The notes below the pieces were generated by a model. It made no database searches and had not been told where the DNA came from. It saw only the letters and a list, made by a program, of their open reading frames with translations. The position numbers and the translations under genes are program-made. This document shows positions 27,945 to 37,494 of a DNA stretch of 64,000 nt, piece by piece. The DNA is from Synechococcus sp. WH 7805 (lineage in GTDB: Bacteria; Cyanobacteriota; Cyanobacteriia; PCC-6307; Cyanobiaceae), in NCBI RefSeq assembly GCF_000153285.1, contig NZ_CH724168.1, forward strand, positions 1,145,008-1,209,007, read 5' to 3'. Position 1 is the first letter of the stretch. Every line of letters begins with the position of its first letter.

Positions 27945-28826
27945 TCAGAGAAGCGTGCTTCTCAGCGAGTTGAGCACGCGACGGCAACGCTGTTGATATC
28001 CGCCTCCGAACAGGTTGGCGTGATTGAGCAAGTGATAAAGGTTGAGTGCCTCGTATCGCTGCTCAACCTCTTCCGGGAGGGGCCACTCCTTGTTGTAACC
28101 CTCAAGAAAACGCCTCGAAAATCCTCCGAACAACTGGGTCATCGCGATGTCTGCTTCTCGATCAGCCCACCAGCTGGCAGGGTCGATCAGCAGTCCCCGT
28201 CCATCCGCCAACACACCGGCATTGCCCGCCCAGAGATCCCCATGAACCAGACAGGGTTCGGGAGCATGCTCGCCAAGCCACTGCGCCAGCGGAGCAAGAA
28301 GAGATGACCAGTCGTTTTCATTCAATGACCAGGCCTCAGCCAAGCGCAGCTGAGGTTCCAAACGCAGCTCAACAAACGCCTCACCCCAGCCATCGCGCCA
28401 TCCGGCCGGTTGGGGACCAAGACCAATAAAACCGTCTTCGTCACAACCAAACCGTGCAGGACCATTCAGCGACGACATCCTGTGTAGCCGGGCCAGACCT
28501 CGGCCGAGATTGAACTGATCGCCGTTCCCCATCTCCCACCAAGGGAGTACCAGAACCGCCCGGTGCTCAAGGGGAAGCCACGCCAGCACTTCCACAACCT
28601 CAACAAGATCGGCATCAGCCCACCGGCGTAGGGACCGCAGCCCCCGTCGCTCTGCGTCAAGGAGGGCAGGATCGGAGACCTTGAGGAACCAAGCGCTGCC
28701 GTCACTCAGGACTGCTCTCCAACAGGCTCCTCGCTCACCACCGCTGACAGGTCCGATGGACGTCACACAACGTCCCCGCAGCAGGTCTCTTTCCTTGGAA
28801 AGGATCTGCTCGAGCTGATCCCGCAT
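27945..28826 (-). CDS. Fructosamine kinase family protein
   Basis: An APH-fold kinase, about 293 residues, that phosphorylates sugar adducts on proteins or amino acids to destabilise them. Motifs: nucleotide-loop region PVSGGERGACWRAVLSDGS, FLKVSD with the ATP-binding Lys, catalytic CLVHGDLWAGNAGVL and metal-binding LLIDPASWWADREADI. The start ATG 28826 (MRDQLEQILSKE) fits the family; ATG 28856 adds ten residues and would leave only 6 bases to crtD on the other strand. Confidence 0.88.
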   Translation of the reverse strand: MRDQLEQILSKERDLLRGRCVTSIGPVSGGERGACWRAVLSDGSAWFLKVSDPALLDAERRGLRSLRRWADADLVEVVEVLAWLPLEHRAVLVLPWWEMGNGDQFNLGRGLARLHRMSSLNGPARFGCDEDGFIGLGPQPAGWRDGWGEAFVELRLEPQLRLAEAWSLNENDWSSLLAPLAQWLGEHAPEPCLVHGDLWAGNAGVLADGRGLLIDPASWWADREADIAMTQLFGGFSRRFLEGYNKEWPLPEEVEQRYEALNLYHLLNHANLFGGGYQQRCRRVLNSLRSTLL

Positions 28827-28862
28827 CCACAAGCACCGGAAAGCAGCTGCCAGCATGCCCGG

Positions 28863-30377
28863 ATGGACAACTCCCGCGACGCGATTGTGATCGGAGGCGG
28901 CATTGCCGGCCTCACCGCCGCGGCCTTGCTGGCTCGCGAAGGGTTATCAGTGACCCTCTTGGAGTCCCACCACCAGCTCGGAGGCTGCGCTGGAACATTC
29001 AAGCGGGGGCGCTACACCTTCGATGTCGGCGCCACCCAGGTGGCAGGTCTTGAACCGGGCGGAAGCCATGCCCGACTGTTCCGCCATCTCGGCCTGGAGC
29101 CACCTTTCGCGGAACGCCTCGATCCAGGCTGTGTGGTGAATCTGAATGACGGGTCACCCCCCATCCACCTCTGGCATGACCCCCAACGCTGGCGGGAGGA
29201 ACGGACGCGCCACTTCCCTGGAACGGAGCGGTTCTGGGAACTGTGCAGCTGGATCCATCGCCAGAACTGGCAATTCGCCGCAGCCGACCCAGTACTGCCC
29301 GTGCGTTCAGGCTGGGATCTGAGCCGAACACTCAAAGCACTCACACCCGGCAATCTCGCCACGGCCCCTCTCAGTCTTCTCACCGTTGCCGATCTTCAGA
29401 GACTCTGCGGCTGCGGCAGCAATCAACGCCTGCGCCGTTTTCTCGACCTGCAGCTCCGGCTGTACTCCCAGCAACCTGCCGATCGAACAGCAGCGCTCTA
29501 CGGAGCCACCGTCCTGCAGATGTGCCAGGCACCCCTTGGCCTCTGGCACCTGCAGGGTTCCATGCAGAGCCTCAGCGACCATCTCCTGGCCTCCCTTCAG
29601 CGGGATGGCGCCGAGATACTCCTACGCCATCGCGCTGTCTTGCTGGAGCGAAACCGAACCAGCGGCGGCTGGACGGTGCAGATGGAGCTGCCAGGAGGTG
29701 AGCGACGGTCTCTGCAAGCAGCCGATGTGGTGTGCAGTCTTCCGCCTCAGTGCTTGCCCTCTTTGATTCCAGACAAGAATGTTCTCGGCGAGTCCTATCG
29801 CCGCCGGCTCCAAACCCTTCACGCTCCCAGTGGGGCACTGGTGTTCTACGGAGCGGTGCACCGACGCGATCTTCCTGAAGCCTGTCCAGGCCATCTGCAG
29901 TGCGATTGGGACACACCAGGGTCACTCTTCCTCTCGATCAGCAGGGATGGCGATGGCCGTGCTCCGGCTGGAGAGGCCACGGTGATCGCCAGCGTGTTCA
30001 CCACCCCTGAGGGTTGGCACGACCTGCCGGAGGAGGACTACCAGAAACGCAAACAGACTGTGCTGGAACAGATGCGCCGCGGTGTTGAAAACGCCCTGAC
30101 GCTTCCTGCCGAGGCCTGGCTCCACACCGAGCTGTCCACCCCCCGCGGCTTCGCCTACTGGACGGGTCGCCCAAAGGGTGTTGTAGGCGGTCTGGGACAA
30201 AGTCCGGATCGCTTCGGTCCATTCGGTCTGGCCAGTCGCAGTCCGATCAGCAAGCTTTGGCTCTGTGGTGATTCGATTCACCCCGGTGAGGGAACCGCGG
30301 GAGTGACACTGTCGGCCCTGATGGCTTGCAGTCAGCTGATGGAGGAACGAGGCCGAACAATCACCCTGGCGGACTGA
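28863..30377 (+). CDS. crtD: CrtD-like carotenoid C-3',4' desaturase / isomerase family flavoprotein
   Basis: FAD-dependent oxidoreductase of the CrtI/CrtD/CrtH superfamily, 504 residues. The N-terminal dinucleotide loop is VIGGGIAGLTAAALLAREGL, followed by LLESHHQLGGCAGTFKRGRY, and the C-terminal FAD motif is LWLCGDSIHPGEGTAGVTLS. The sequence YTFDVGATQVAGLEPGGSHA and overall length fit the cyanobacterial CrtD group (myxol-type carotenoids) better than prolycopene isomerase, but I cannot exclude the latter. Its 3' end overlaps tyrA by 17 bases, tail to tail. Confidence 0.78.
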   Translation: MDNSRDAIVIGGGIAGLTAAALLAREGLSVTLLESHHQLGGCAGTFKRGRYTFDVGATQVAGLEPGGSHARLFRHLGLEPPFAERLDPGCVVNLNDGSPPIHLWHDPQRWREERTRHFPGTERFWELCSWIHRQNWQFAAADPVLPVRSGWDLSRTLKALTPGNLATAPLSLLTVADLQRLCGCGSNQRLRRFLDLQLRLYSQQPADRTAALYGATVLQMCQAPLGLWHLQGSMQSLSDHLLASLQRDGAEILLRHRAVLLERNRTSGGWTVQMELPGGERRSLQAADVVCSLPPQCLPSLIPDKNVLGESYRRRLQTLHAPSGALVFYGAVHRRDLPEACPGHLQCDWDTPGSLFLSISRDGDGRAPAGEATVIASVFTTPEGWHDLPEEDYQKRKQTVLEQMRRGVENALTLPAEAWLHTELSTPRGFAYWTGRPKGVVGGLGQSPDRFGPFGLASRSPISKLWLCGDSIHPGEGTAGVTLSALMACSQLMEERGRTITLAD

Positions 30378-31266
30378 GCGCACCAGGCCCCTTCTCGACA
30401 AACCCTGGACGCAGGGCGCTGGTCTTCTGCAATTCATTTTCGAGTTGAGCCCAGTGACCGCTGAGAATCGCCTCCTCCAGCTGTTCCAAGCTCCACCGAT
30501 AAGCGGCCAATGCCTTGAGCAGAGCTGACGTGTTGCGGCACGCCATCGCCGTGCCCAGGGCAGGGTTGCCCCCACCCACACGGGTGGTGTCAGCGAAACC
30601 GCTGGAAGCCAGACGCCGGGCGAGATCCTGAACCCTTGGATCCCGTTCGTCTCCTGCCGCCCTCAACAAAGCAGCGCTCACCATCACCGGCAGGTGGGAC
30701 ACCAGTGCCACGGCCTGGTCGTGGCAGGCAGCATCCGCTGTGATCCACTCGCTTCCAAGCCCTTCGGCCAAGACTTTCACTCTGGCCAAGGCCTGGGGAT
30801 CGGTTGACGGCTCAGGCGTCGCCACCCACGGACGGCCTTGGAACAACCCGTGGTGGCCCGAGTCAACGCCGGACTGATCCGTTCCTGCCATGGGATGGGC
30901 CGCCACGAAGCGAGGGTGCCGGTGGCGCCAGACCTCAAGCACCGCCCCTTTCACAGATCCCACATCCGTGACAACGGCGTTAGCGGGTAGCGCCTCAACC
31001 AACTGCGGCTCAGGCTTCAGCAGCGCTTCGATGGGCAGGGCCAGAACCACTGTGTTGCAATCGTTGAGGCACGAAGGATGGCAACTGACCTCATCCACCA
31101 GCCCCCGCTGCATGGCTCGCGTCGCTGTGCTGTCGCGATGCACGAGCCCGGTCACCGGCACACCCTGCTGTCGGAGGTCGAGAGCGAGCGAGCCACCGAT
31201 CAGCCCGAGGCCCACCACTCCGACCTTTCCGAGAGTCTGCAGCCCAGTGCTCCGCTCCTCACCCAT
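30361..31266 (-). CDS. tyrA: Prephenate/arogenate dehydrogenase
   Basis: NAD(P)-dependent oxidative decarboxylase of tyrosine synthesis; cyanobacterial members prefer arogenate and NADP. The Rossmann loop KVGVVGLGLIGGSLALDLR is followed by VVLALPIEAL, VTDVGSVKGAVLE, FVAAHPMAGTDQSGVDSG (catalytic His) and LVSHLPVMVSAAL. About 301 residues from ATG 31266. The frame is open to an ATG at 31320, but the shorter form puts the Rossmann strand near the start as usual. No ACT domain is present. Confidence 0.92.
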   Translation of the reverse strand: MGEERSTGLQTLGKVGVVGLGLIGGSLALDLRQQGVPVTGLVHRDSTATRAMQRGLVDEVSCHPSCLNDCNTVVLALPIEALLKPEPQLVEALPANAVVTDVGSVKGAVLEVWRHRHPRFVAAHPMAGTDQSGVDSGHHGLFQGRPWVATPEPSTDPQALARVKVLAEGLGSEWITADAACHDQAVALVSHLPVMVSAALLRAAGDERDPRVQDLARRLASSGFADTTRVGGGNPALGTAMACRNTSALLKALAAYRWSLEQLEEAILSGHWAQLENELQKTSALRPGFVEKGPGALSPPG

Positions 31267-31361
31267 GCCTGCCCAGCCAAGGTCACCATGTTGCTTGACC
31301 ACTCGAGCAAGCATGATCAAGTTGAACCATTCCTGATCAGAAGGCTCCGTAAGGTTGTCCG

Positions 31362-32810
31362 ATGCTGGAAGTTCAGGCCCATCAGCAGCTGAAGCATCTG
31401 CTCCGCGCGGATGCCGGACAGTGGGAGCATCAACTGACGTTGAGTCGGCTGGTGGGCCGCAGCCTGCGTCGCCGCGATCAAACCCGCATCCAGCTCTCTG
31501 CCGGCAGCAATGAACGCTGGTGGCTTGCCCTCCTCGTTCCTCTGTGTCTGCAGAGTCGAAACACTGTGCTGGTGCTGGATCAACAGCAACGCCAGCGCTT
31601 TCTCAACCTGGAGCGTCCACGCTTGTTGCAGAGCGACCTGCGACTCGGATGCTGGAGTGGCATTCATCCACCCAAAGGAGACCAGCTCTGGTTGCTGACT
31701 CACGACCAGCTGATCACTGCATACCGCCTTGGGCACCTCCGGCACGACGACCACCTGGTGATTCCAGAAGCCGAGCATCTGGCGACACGACTTCGGGACG
31801 CCATGACCGTGAAGCTGGAGGCCCGGCACTGGGAAGAGCTCAGAACCGCCTTTCCCGCCACTGGCCAGGGACTTCTGGACCTGCATGAACGATTGAGCCG
31901 GCAACTATTCGCCCGAGGCTCCGGCAACTTCCGTCAGCTCTGCATGCCGGAGAGCGCCCTAACCAGCGTCCGCGATTTATTGCAACTGACCGGCCCAGCT
32001 CCGGAACCCTGGTGTCAGCTCACAACCATGGGAATGGATACCTGGGCAAGCTGGGCCCGACTCGACCATGAACACCTGCAGTGGCAATGGACGCTTCAGC
32101 CCCTGGAACCCCTTGAGGAAATCCAAGACCTGTTCAACACCCGGCCTTGGACCCTGATTCATGGCGATGGGGGATGCCGCAGGGCCGCCAATGAAACACC
32201 ACCCGACCGTGACGATCCCGTCATCCGGATCGATCTGCGCGAGCCGCCACGCAGTGAACCGATCCCGATCTACGCACCCCGCAGACAACCGTTGCCCAAC
32301 ACGGAGATCTACGCCAGCCACCTACTTGATCAATGCCGGCGACTGATTCTTGGCCGCTCAGGTCTGACGCTTGTGCTTGCTGATGACACAGCCCTTCGCC
32401 AGAGACTGACCAGCGAACTGGCGGCGGAATTCGGCAGCAGGGTGACCCTGGATCATGCTTCTGACAAACCCAATGGAGTGATCTGCACCAGTTGGAGCTG
32501 GTGGATGACGCACCAGTCAACCCTGCCGGAGCCTGAACAGCTCATCACAGCCCTGCTACCAATCGCAAGCCTGGGAGATCCACTCACTGCCGCACGTGTT
32601 CAAGTCTTGAAAAAACAAGGCCGTGACTGGTTCAGAGACCTGCTTCTCCCTGAGGCTTTGGCGATTCTGATTCCAGCCATTGCCCCTCTCCGGCGCAATG
32701 GAGGCCGACTGGCCCTCCTCGATGGCCGGGTGCGAAGCCGCAGCTGGGGAGAGCAGGTGTTCCGAGCACTGGAGCCCTGGAGTTCACTGCAGAGACTTCT
32801 TCCGGACTGA
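31362..32810 (+). CDS. Degenerate DinG-like helicase protein
   Basis: A 482-residue protein whose general layout follows cyanobacterial DinG/XPD-type helicases but with lost motifs. Where the Walker A should be, the sequence is QLSAGSNERWWLALLVPL, without GKS/T. The DEAH box is replaced by HLVIPEAEHLATRL. The C-terminal part (LPNTEIYASHLLDQCRRLIL, LTLVLADDTALRQRL, and LPEALAILIPAIAPLRRNGG) still looks like the second helicase domain. The iron-sulphur cysteines are not visible. The frame is intact, so it is not a recent pseudogene; ATP hydrolysis is unlikely. Confidence 0.65.
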   Translation: MLEVQAHQQLKHLLRADAGQWEHQLTLSRLVGRSLRRRDQTRIQLSAGSNERWWLALLVPLCLQSRNTVLVLDQQQRQRFLNLERPRLLQSDLRLGCWSGIHPPKGDQLWLLTHDQLITAYRLGHLRHDDHLVIPEAEHLATRLRDAMTVKLEARHWEELRTAFPATGQGLLDLHERLSRQLFARGSGNFRQLCMPESALTSVRDLLQLTGPAPEPWCQLTTMGMDTWASWARLDHEHLQWQWTLQPLEPLEEIQDLFNTRPWTLIHGDGGCRRAANETPPDRDDPVIRIDLREPPRSEPIPIYAPRRQPLPNTEIYASHLLDQCRRLILGRSGLTLVLADDTALRQRLTSELAAEFGSRVTLDHASDKPNGVICTSWSWWMTHQSTLPEPEQLITALLPIASLGDPLTAARVQVLKKQGRDWFRDLLLPEALAILIPAIAPLRRNGGRLALLDGRVRSRSWGEQVFRALEPWSSLQRLLPD

Positions 32811-32847
32811 AGGACACCCCTAGGCTGGCCTCAGGGATAGAACAATC

Positions 32848-33087
32848 ATGGGAGAAGCCCGCCGTCGAGCCAGTCAGGGACTGCCCCCCCGTCAGCAAAA
32901 ATCGAATCCCAAGGATGCCGAGCGCCTCATTGCCTGGCTGCCCCTGACCCGAAACCAGGCATCGCAGTTCGTGTCCATCACCACCCGTGGCGCTTGGATC
33001 GGAATCGGAGCACTGGTGGTCTTCTGGGTGGTGGTGCGATTTGTTGGTCCCGCAGCCGGCTGGTGGACCCTTGCAGACACACCCTGA
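32848..33087 (+). CDS. DUF2839 small membrane protein
   Basis: A 79-residue protein starting MGEARRRASQGLPPR, the hallmark start of this cyanobacterial family, with a second basic patch and one membrane helix (GAWIGIGALVVFWVVVRFVG) near the C-terminus. Function unknown. The start ATG is preceded by a non-coding gap of 37 bases from the helicase-like gene. Confidence 0.85.
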   Translation: MGEARRRASQGLPPRQQKSNPKDAERLIAWLPLTRNQASQFVSITTRGAWIGIGALVVFWVVVRFVGPAAGWWTLADTP

Positions 33088-33153
33088 AAGAAGCAAGAAG
33101 CGAGCATCCGGGGCAAATCGATAGAAAACCTTTAGAATTCACCCGATTGTGGG

Positions 33154-33507
33154 ATGGGTCTTGTGTTTTTGCGACTATCAGAGCAATACCGAACAGTTGT
33201 TCAGGATCTGGTAATGAGCCTTCAAGCTCTCTCCAAAAGCCTGCAAAAACTTGGTGTCACAGCAACCTGTTATGTCTGCGACGACGGTCGTGACGGATCT
33301 GGAGCCTCGTTTGTTGCCGAACTCGGCGATCAGCACATGGTGAGATTTCTCGTCTCCGATTTCGGGATCAGCTGGGTTGAGTCACGCAACGGGCGCGAAC
33401 TGGTGAAGTTTGAAGGTGCTGAAGCAATTCAAGAACTTCAGCGCATTGCTGACAACCTCCAAAAGAGCCGCAGCCAACGCAGCTCTTCTTGCTCGATCCA
33501 AGCCTGA
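33154..33507 (+). CDS. DUF1815 protein
   Basis: A 117-residue soluble protein. FLRLSEQYRTVVQDLVMSLQ at the start and CYVCDDGRDGSGASFVAELG, then HMVRFLVSDFGISWVE, match the cyanobacterial DUF1815 family of unknown role. ATG 33154 is used; GTG 33163 (MFLRLSEQ) equals the usual family start. It converges on recA, with 16 bases between the stops. Confidence 0.85.
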   Translation: MGLVFLRLSEQYRTVVQDLVMSLQALSKSLQKLGVTATCYVCDDGRDGSGASFVAELGDQHMVRFLVSDFGISWVESRNGRELVKFEGAEAIQELQRIADNLQKSRSQRSSSCSIQA

Positions 33508-33516
33508 GTCAAGGAT

Positions 33517-33535
33517 GGGGCGGTCAGGCCGCCCC
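33517..33535. terminator. Hairpin between DUF1815 gene and recA
   Basis: GGGGCGG (33517-33523) pairs with CCGCCCC (33529-33535) around a 5-base loop. It lies between two convergent genes and covers the recA stop codon. No clear T-run follows on either strand, so use as a bidirectional terminator is only possible. Confidence 0.45.
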
Positions 33536-34672
33536 CTTGGTCTTGACATCCAGCTGGGCCTCAGGGGCCTTGGCGGCGGGTTTGGCTGCAGCCGAGCGCG
33601 CGGCGGCAGCCAGAGGGCGCATGGAATTGGAGGTCACCTCAGAACCCTCAGTCAACTTTTGGCGAACCAACGTTTCGATCGTGTCCTTGGCGTCAGGGTT
33701 TTGCTCTAACCACCCAATGGTGTTGTCCCGTCCCTGGCCGATGTTGTCGCCCTCATAGCTGTACCAGGCTCCTTTGCGGGTCACCACGCCTGTCTCCTCT
33801 GCCAGATCAAGCAAACACCCCAGCGTGCTGATGCCACGGCCGAAGAGAATGTCAAATTCGGCGATACGGAAGGGAGGCGCCACCTTGTTCTTAGCCACCT
33901 TCACCTTCGCCCGGATTCCGTATTCCTCGGTGCCTCGCTTCAGCGTCTGAATGCGACGGATGTCAAGGCGCACCGATGCATAGAACTTGAGAGCATTACC
34001 GCCAGTTGTTGTTTCCGGGTTGCCGTAGGTGACCCCGATTTTCAAACGCAGCTGATTGAGGAAAATCACGGTGCAACCGGATTTGCCGATGTTGCCTGTG
34101 ATCTTGCGCATGGCTTGGCTCATCAGACGCGCCTGGGCGCCCACCGCCAGATCGCCCATCTCTCCCTCGATCTCAGCACGGGGCGTCAGCGCCGCGACAG
34201 AGTCAACCACCACGATGTCAACGGCAGCAGAACGCACAAGCTGGTCGACGATCTCAAGCGCCATCTCACCGGTGTCGGGCTGAGACACCAACAGATTCTC
34301 GATGTCGACACCAAGCGAGGCGGCATAGACAGGATCGAGTGCATGCTCAGCATCCACGAAGGCCGCAACGCCCCCACGTCGCTGCACCTCGGCGATGGCA
34401 TGCAACGTCAGCGTGGTCTTACCGGAACTTTCCGGCCCGTAAACCTCAACAACACGCCCCTTGGGATAACCACCCCCCAAAGCAAGGTCAAGGGTGAGCG
34501 CTCCGGTGGAGATGGTCTCCACCCGCATCCGTGACGCGTCTCCGAGACGCATGATCGACCCCTTCCCGAAATTGCGCTCGATTTGCCCGAGCACGAGATT
34601 GAGCGCCTGATCACGCTCACCGGGGCGGACATCTCCACCGGAGGACTGGGAGGCTTTCACTTCGACTGGCAT
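33524..34672 (-). CDS. recA: Recombinase RecA
   Basis: RecA forms filaments on single-stranded DNA for homologous recombination and triggers LexA self-cleavage. The 382-residue protein has Walker [19 protein letters not shown] (about 79-86), the ATP-site [24 protein letters not shown], Walker B region [20 protein letters not shown], the DNA loops and [19 protein letters not shown]. The tail is Ala/Lys rich rather than acidic. ATG 34672 ([11 protein letters not shown]) is chosen because the 42 open codons upstream encode leader sequence that includes no family residues. A LexA box lies upstream. Confidence 0.97.
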   Translation of the reverse strand: MPVEVKASQSSGGDVRPGERDQALNLVLGQIERNFGKGSIMRLGDASRMRVETISTGALTLDLALGGGYPKGRVVEVYGPESSGKTTLTLHAIAEVQRRGGVAAFVDAEHALDPVYAASLGVDIENLLVSQPDTGEMALEIVDQLVRSAAVDIVVVDSVAALTPRAEIEGEMGDLAVGAQARLMSQAMRKITGNIGKSGCTVIFLNQLRLKIGVTYGNPETTTGGNALKFYASVRLDIRRIQTLKRGTEEYGIRAKVKVAKNKVAPPFRIAEFDILFGRGISTLGCLLDLAEETGVVTRKGAWYSYEGDNIGQGRDNTIGWLEQNPDAKDTIETLVRQKLTEGSEVTSNSMRPLAAAARSAAAKPAAKAPEAQLDVKTKGAA

Positions 34673-34802
34673 GGTTAAGACAGTTAAGGGGCTAAAGGGC
34701 GTCGGCGGCATCTGATCAGGACGGCGGCAGAACCGCCGCAGCACCGGGAACAGACACCAGACAATGCATCCAGTGCCCCAACCCGAACCATCCGTCACGC
34801 AT

Positions 34803-34816
34803 AGTACAGATGTACG
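34803..34816 (-). promoter_or_regulatory. LexA (SOS) box upstream of recA
   Basis: AGTACAGATGTACG matches the cyanobacterial LexA consensus RGTACNNNDGTWCB at every position. It lies 130 bases before the recA start. On the minus strand a TACTAT hexamer overlaps the box and could be the -10 element, so bound LexA would block RNA polymerase. The 130-base leader is untranslated. Confidence 0.8.
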
Positions 34817-34824
34817 TTAACGAA

Positions 34825-35589
34825 TCAGTTCCAGTTCGCCAAGGGGCGTGCGAAGCATTCCGGACTGAGCAGCGCCACACCGTCGGGCAGGGCCGCTGGG
34901 TCATCCGGCTTCAAATATCCCCATGAGGCCAGCCAGCAGGGGAGCCCCTCGAGCCCCGCTGTCCTGCGGACCGTTTCCAGGGTCGCCCTGCGGTCTTCGA
35001 CAAACCCCAGCAGCCGCCAATCGCGACTGAGACTGCGCAGAACCTCGGGCTTGGGACCTGACTCCCGGCCGTCCAGTCGCGCCGGAGTCAGGTCCATGGA
35101 AGCCAGCAGTTCCGCAGTGAACGCTTTCCCCTTGGTGGTGAGCACCGCCCAGGAGACGCCTTCCTCAACCAGAGAGGCGAGGCGCTCCCGCACACCTGGA
35201 TAGGGCCGATGCATCGCCAGCCAGCCAGGTCGATCGGCCAGGACAGCCTCGCGGCGAACCTGCTCCAGACGCTCCTGCAAGAGACTCGGAGTCCAGCCGA
35301 ATCGGGTGAGACCTTCGGAGCAGAACGCGCTGTAATCGTGGATCATCCAGTCGACATCAGCCTGCATCGGTGCGCGATGGGACTCAGAGAACACTGACGC
35401 GATCAGAACCATCTCCCAGCCATGGTGAATCCATGGACGCAGAGCGCGAAACCCATCAGGAATGGTTTCTGGCAGCACAGCCCCTTGGCACAGGCTCAAA
35501 GCGGCACGGCGAGCACTCCACCAGTACTCCTCCATCCCATCAACGAGCACGCCGTCGAAATCAAAGACGAGGAGTCCACGGGACGACAC
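34825..35589 (-). CDS. HAD-family hydrolase
   Basis: A 254-residue phosphatase-like protein. Motif I is LLVFDFDGVLVDG (residues 6-18), motif II is WAVLTTKGKAFTAELL with Thr, and the Lys/Asp motifs are SGPKPEVLRSL and LGFVEDRRATLETV. The alpha-helical cap lies between residues 20 and 110. The substrate is unknown. It stops just before the LexA box of recA and is transcribed in the same direction. Confidence 0.85.
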   Translation of the reverse strand: MSSRGLLVFDFDGVLVDGMEEYWWSARRAALSLCQGAVLPETIPDGFRALRPWIHHGWEMVLIASVFSESHRAPMQADVDWMIHDYSAFCSEGLTRFGWTPSLLQERLEQVRREAVLADRPGWLAMHRPYPGVRERLASLVEEGVSWAVLTTKGKAFTAELLASMDLTPARLDGRESGPKPEVLRSLSRDWRLLGFVEDRRATLETVRRTAGLEGLPCWLASWGYLKPDDPAALPDGVALLSPECFARPLANWN

Positions 35590-35605
35590 TGGAATTCTGG
35601 AAAAA

Positions 35606-35677
35606 CTGGGCCGCTAGGATTCGAACCTAGGAATGGCGGGACCAAAACCCGCTGCCTTACCACTTGGCGACGGCCCA
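35606..35677 (-). tRNA. tRNA-Gln (TTG)
   Basis: A 72-base cloverleaf: acceptor TGGGCCG with CGGCCCA, anticodon stem GCGGG/CCCGC with loop TTTTGGT (anticodon TTG) and T arm CCTAGGTTCGAATCCTAGC. The first base is T, giving the U1-A72 pair usual for tRNA-Gln. CCA is not encoded. Confidence 0.96.
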
Positions 35678-35781
35678 TTGACTCCAGAAAGTGATCTCCT
35701 GCGGAAATCGGCACTGGCGTTCAGATAGTTACCCACAGCGGAGTGACCTTCGTCAATCCGTCCGTGTCAGGAGAGCCTTGT

Positions 35782-37422
35782 TCAAGGAGGAAAAACCCTG
35801 AGACGACGCTGATCAGAAGGCCCATACACATCACTGCGCAGTCTGTAGCGCGCCACCAGATCAGCCTGCATTTGCAGCACAACATCACTACGGGGCAACA
35901 GCTCCACCGGCCGTCCCTCAGGCATCACCACCTGCTCGACAGCCAGCCGACACTCCTCGAGGGCCGCAAGGGCATCAGCGCGTCCTAATTCCGATCCGGA
36001 AGTCGGCAACAGCGGTTGATCCCCAGCGAGTGGTCGGCGACTCAGCAGGCGCTCCAAAGCCCGCTCCACCTGAGGCAAGCTATCGGACTTGATCACCAGG
36101 ATTGGAACTTCAGCCTCTCGCGCCTGACGACGAAGATCCGGCTGACAGCCAAGCCCCTGACGCACGCTGAGCAGGACATCAGCTGCGGAAAGATCATCAA
36201 CCGCCTGAACAGGCCATCGATGACACCGCACAGCTTCCTCAAGGCGCTGGCGACTGATACCGCAACAAAAAACCCGAAGCGTTTCCGCATCGCGATCCCT
36301 CCCGCCAGTTTCCTCATCTCTGCGATGGGAATCTCGCGTTGATCCGGTTTCAGGATTCGGCAGTGGAACGACGGCGAGAGCCGGGCGCCGTTGCGGGGCA
36401 CGCGGGGAGTTGGGGACGCCAGAGTCCACGAGCCGCACGGAACCGTGCTCAGTCAATTCGCGTTCCTGGGGCCTTGGACTCTGCCCCCTCAAAAGCAAAT
36501 CCACCGTTCGGGCCACATCGTCATGAACAGCCCAGCGGTGACGGCTGTGCATCTCAATTGCAATGGGGAAGGTCGGTTCAGCGGCCCGCTCAAGGACTGT
36601 CTTCTGGCTGCGACGTCGGCGTGCCTCCTCATCCCCGAGGGTGACTGATTCGATTCCGCCCACCAGATCACAGAGAGTCGGATTCTTGATGAGATTGGTG
36701 AGCGCGTTTCCGTGGGCCGTGGCCACCAGCATCACTCCCCTTTCGGCGATGGTGCGCGCGGCCTGCGCCTCTAGCTCGGTGCCGATCTCATCGATCACAA
36801 TCACCTCAGGCATGTGATTCTCGACGGCCTCGATCATCACTTGGTGCTGCAGCTCAGGGCGCGCAACCTGCATGCGCCGCGCACGACCGATCGCCGGGTG
36901 CGGAATGTCCCCATCGCCGGCGATTTCATTGCTGGTATCGATCACCACGACCCGCTTCTGCAGCTCATCAGCGAGAACCCTGGCGATCTCGCGAAGGGCT
37001 GTGGTCTTTCCCACACCCGGCCGCCCCATCAGCAATAGGGATTGATCACTGTCAAGCAGATCCCTCACCATGGCAACCGTGCCGAAGACGGCCCGCCCCA
37101 CCCTGCAGGTGAGCCCCACAACATCACCCCGTCGATTGCGAATGGCACTGATGCGGTGAAGCGTGCGTTCGATGCCAGCCCGATTGTCCGCACCAAACTG
37201 TCCGAGACGATCGACCATCTCCTCCAGATCCTTTCGCTCAAGGAGTCGTTCCCCTAAGGCAAGGGAGCGACCTGGATAACGGGCTTCAGGGAGCCTGCCG
37301 AGATCCAACACCACTTCGAGCAACTGATCGCTGTGATCGTCCTGCTCCAGCACTCGACCCACCGATGCAGGAAGAAGCGACAGAAGTCGCTGCAGGTCGT
37401 CGGTAATGCGTTCGGTACTCAT
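35782..37422 (-). CDS. ycf45: Ycf45-like AAA ATPase with R3H domain
   Basis: A 546-residue protein. An N-terminal helical region and [20 protein letters not shown] lead to Walker [21 protein letters not shown] (about 130-150) and Walker [20 protein letters not shown], close to the stage III sporulation AA/Ycf45 ATPases. A long charged linker follows from about 300 to 370. The C-terminus ([20 protein letters not shown] to [12 protein letters not shown]) is an R3H single-strand nucleic-acid-binding domain. Its role in cyanobacteria is unknown. It stands after ldpA in the same direction, 72 bases away. Confidence 0.88.
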   Translation of the reverse strand: MSTERITDDLQRLLSLLPASVGRVLEQDDHSDQLLEVVLDLGRLPEARYPGRSLALGERLLERKDLEEMVDRLGQFGADNRAGIERTLHRISAIRNRRGDVVGLTCRVGRAVFGTVAMVRDLLDSDQSLLLMGRPGVGKTTALREIARVLADELQKRVVVIDTSNEIAGDGDIPHPAIGRARRMQVARPELQHQVMIEAVENHMPEVIVIDEIGTELEAQAARTIAERGVMLVATAHGNALTNLIKNPTLCDLVGGIESVTLGDEEARRRRSQKTVLERAAEPTFPIAIEMHSRHRWAVHDDVARTVDLLLRGQSPRPQERELTEHGSVRLVDSGVPNSPRAPQRRPALAVVPLPNPETGSTRDSHRRDEETGGRDRDAETLRVFCCGISRQRLEEAVRCHRWPVQAVDDLSAADVLLSVRQGLGCQPDLRRQAREAEVPILVIKSDSLPQVERALERLLSRRPLAGDQPLLPTSGSELGRADALAALEECRLAVEQVVMPEGRPVELLPRSDVVLQMQADLVARYRLRSDVYGPSDQRRLRVFPP

Positions 37423-37494
37423 GTCCGTTTCAACCTGCCAACCGTCAGGCCCCGATCGCCTTCTAGCAGGGAGATGCCATGCAATGAGAGCAGC

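Noticed and set aside
34673-34798. 42-codon N-terminal extension of RecA
   Set aside because: It reaches nearly to the LexA box and promoter, so it would be largely untranslated leader; RecA proteins start near MPVEVKASQ.
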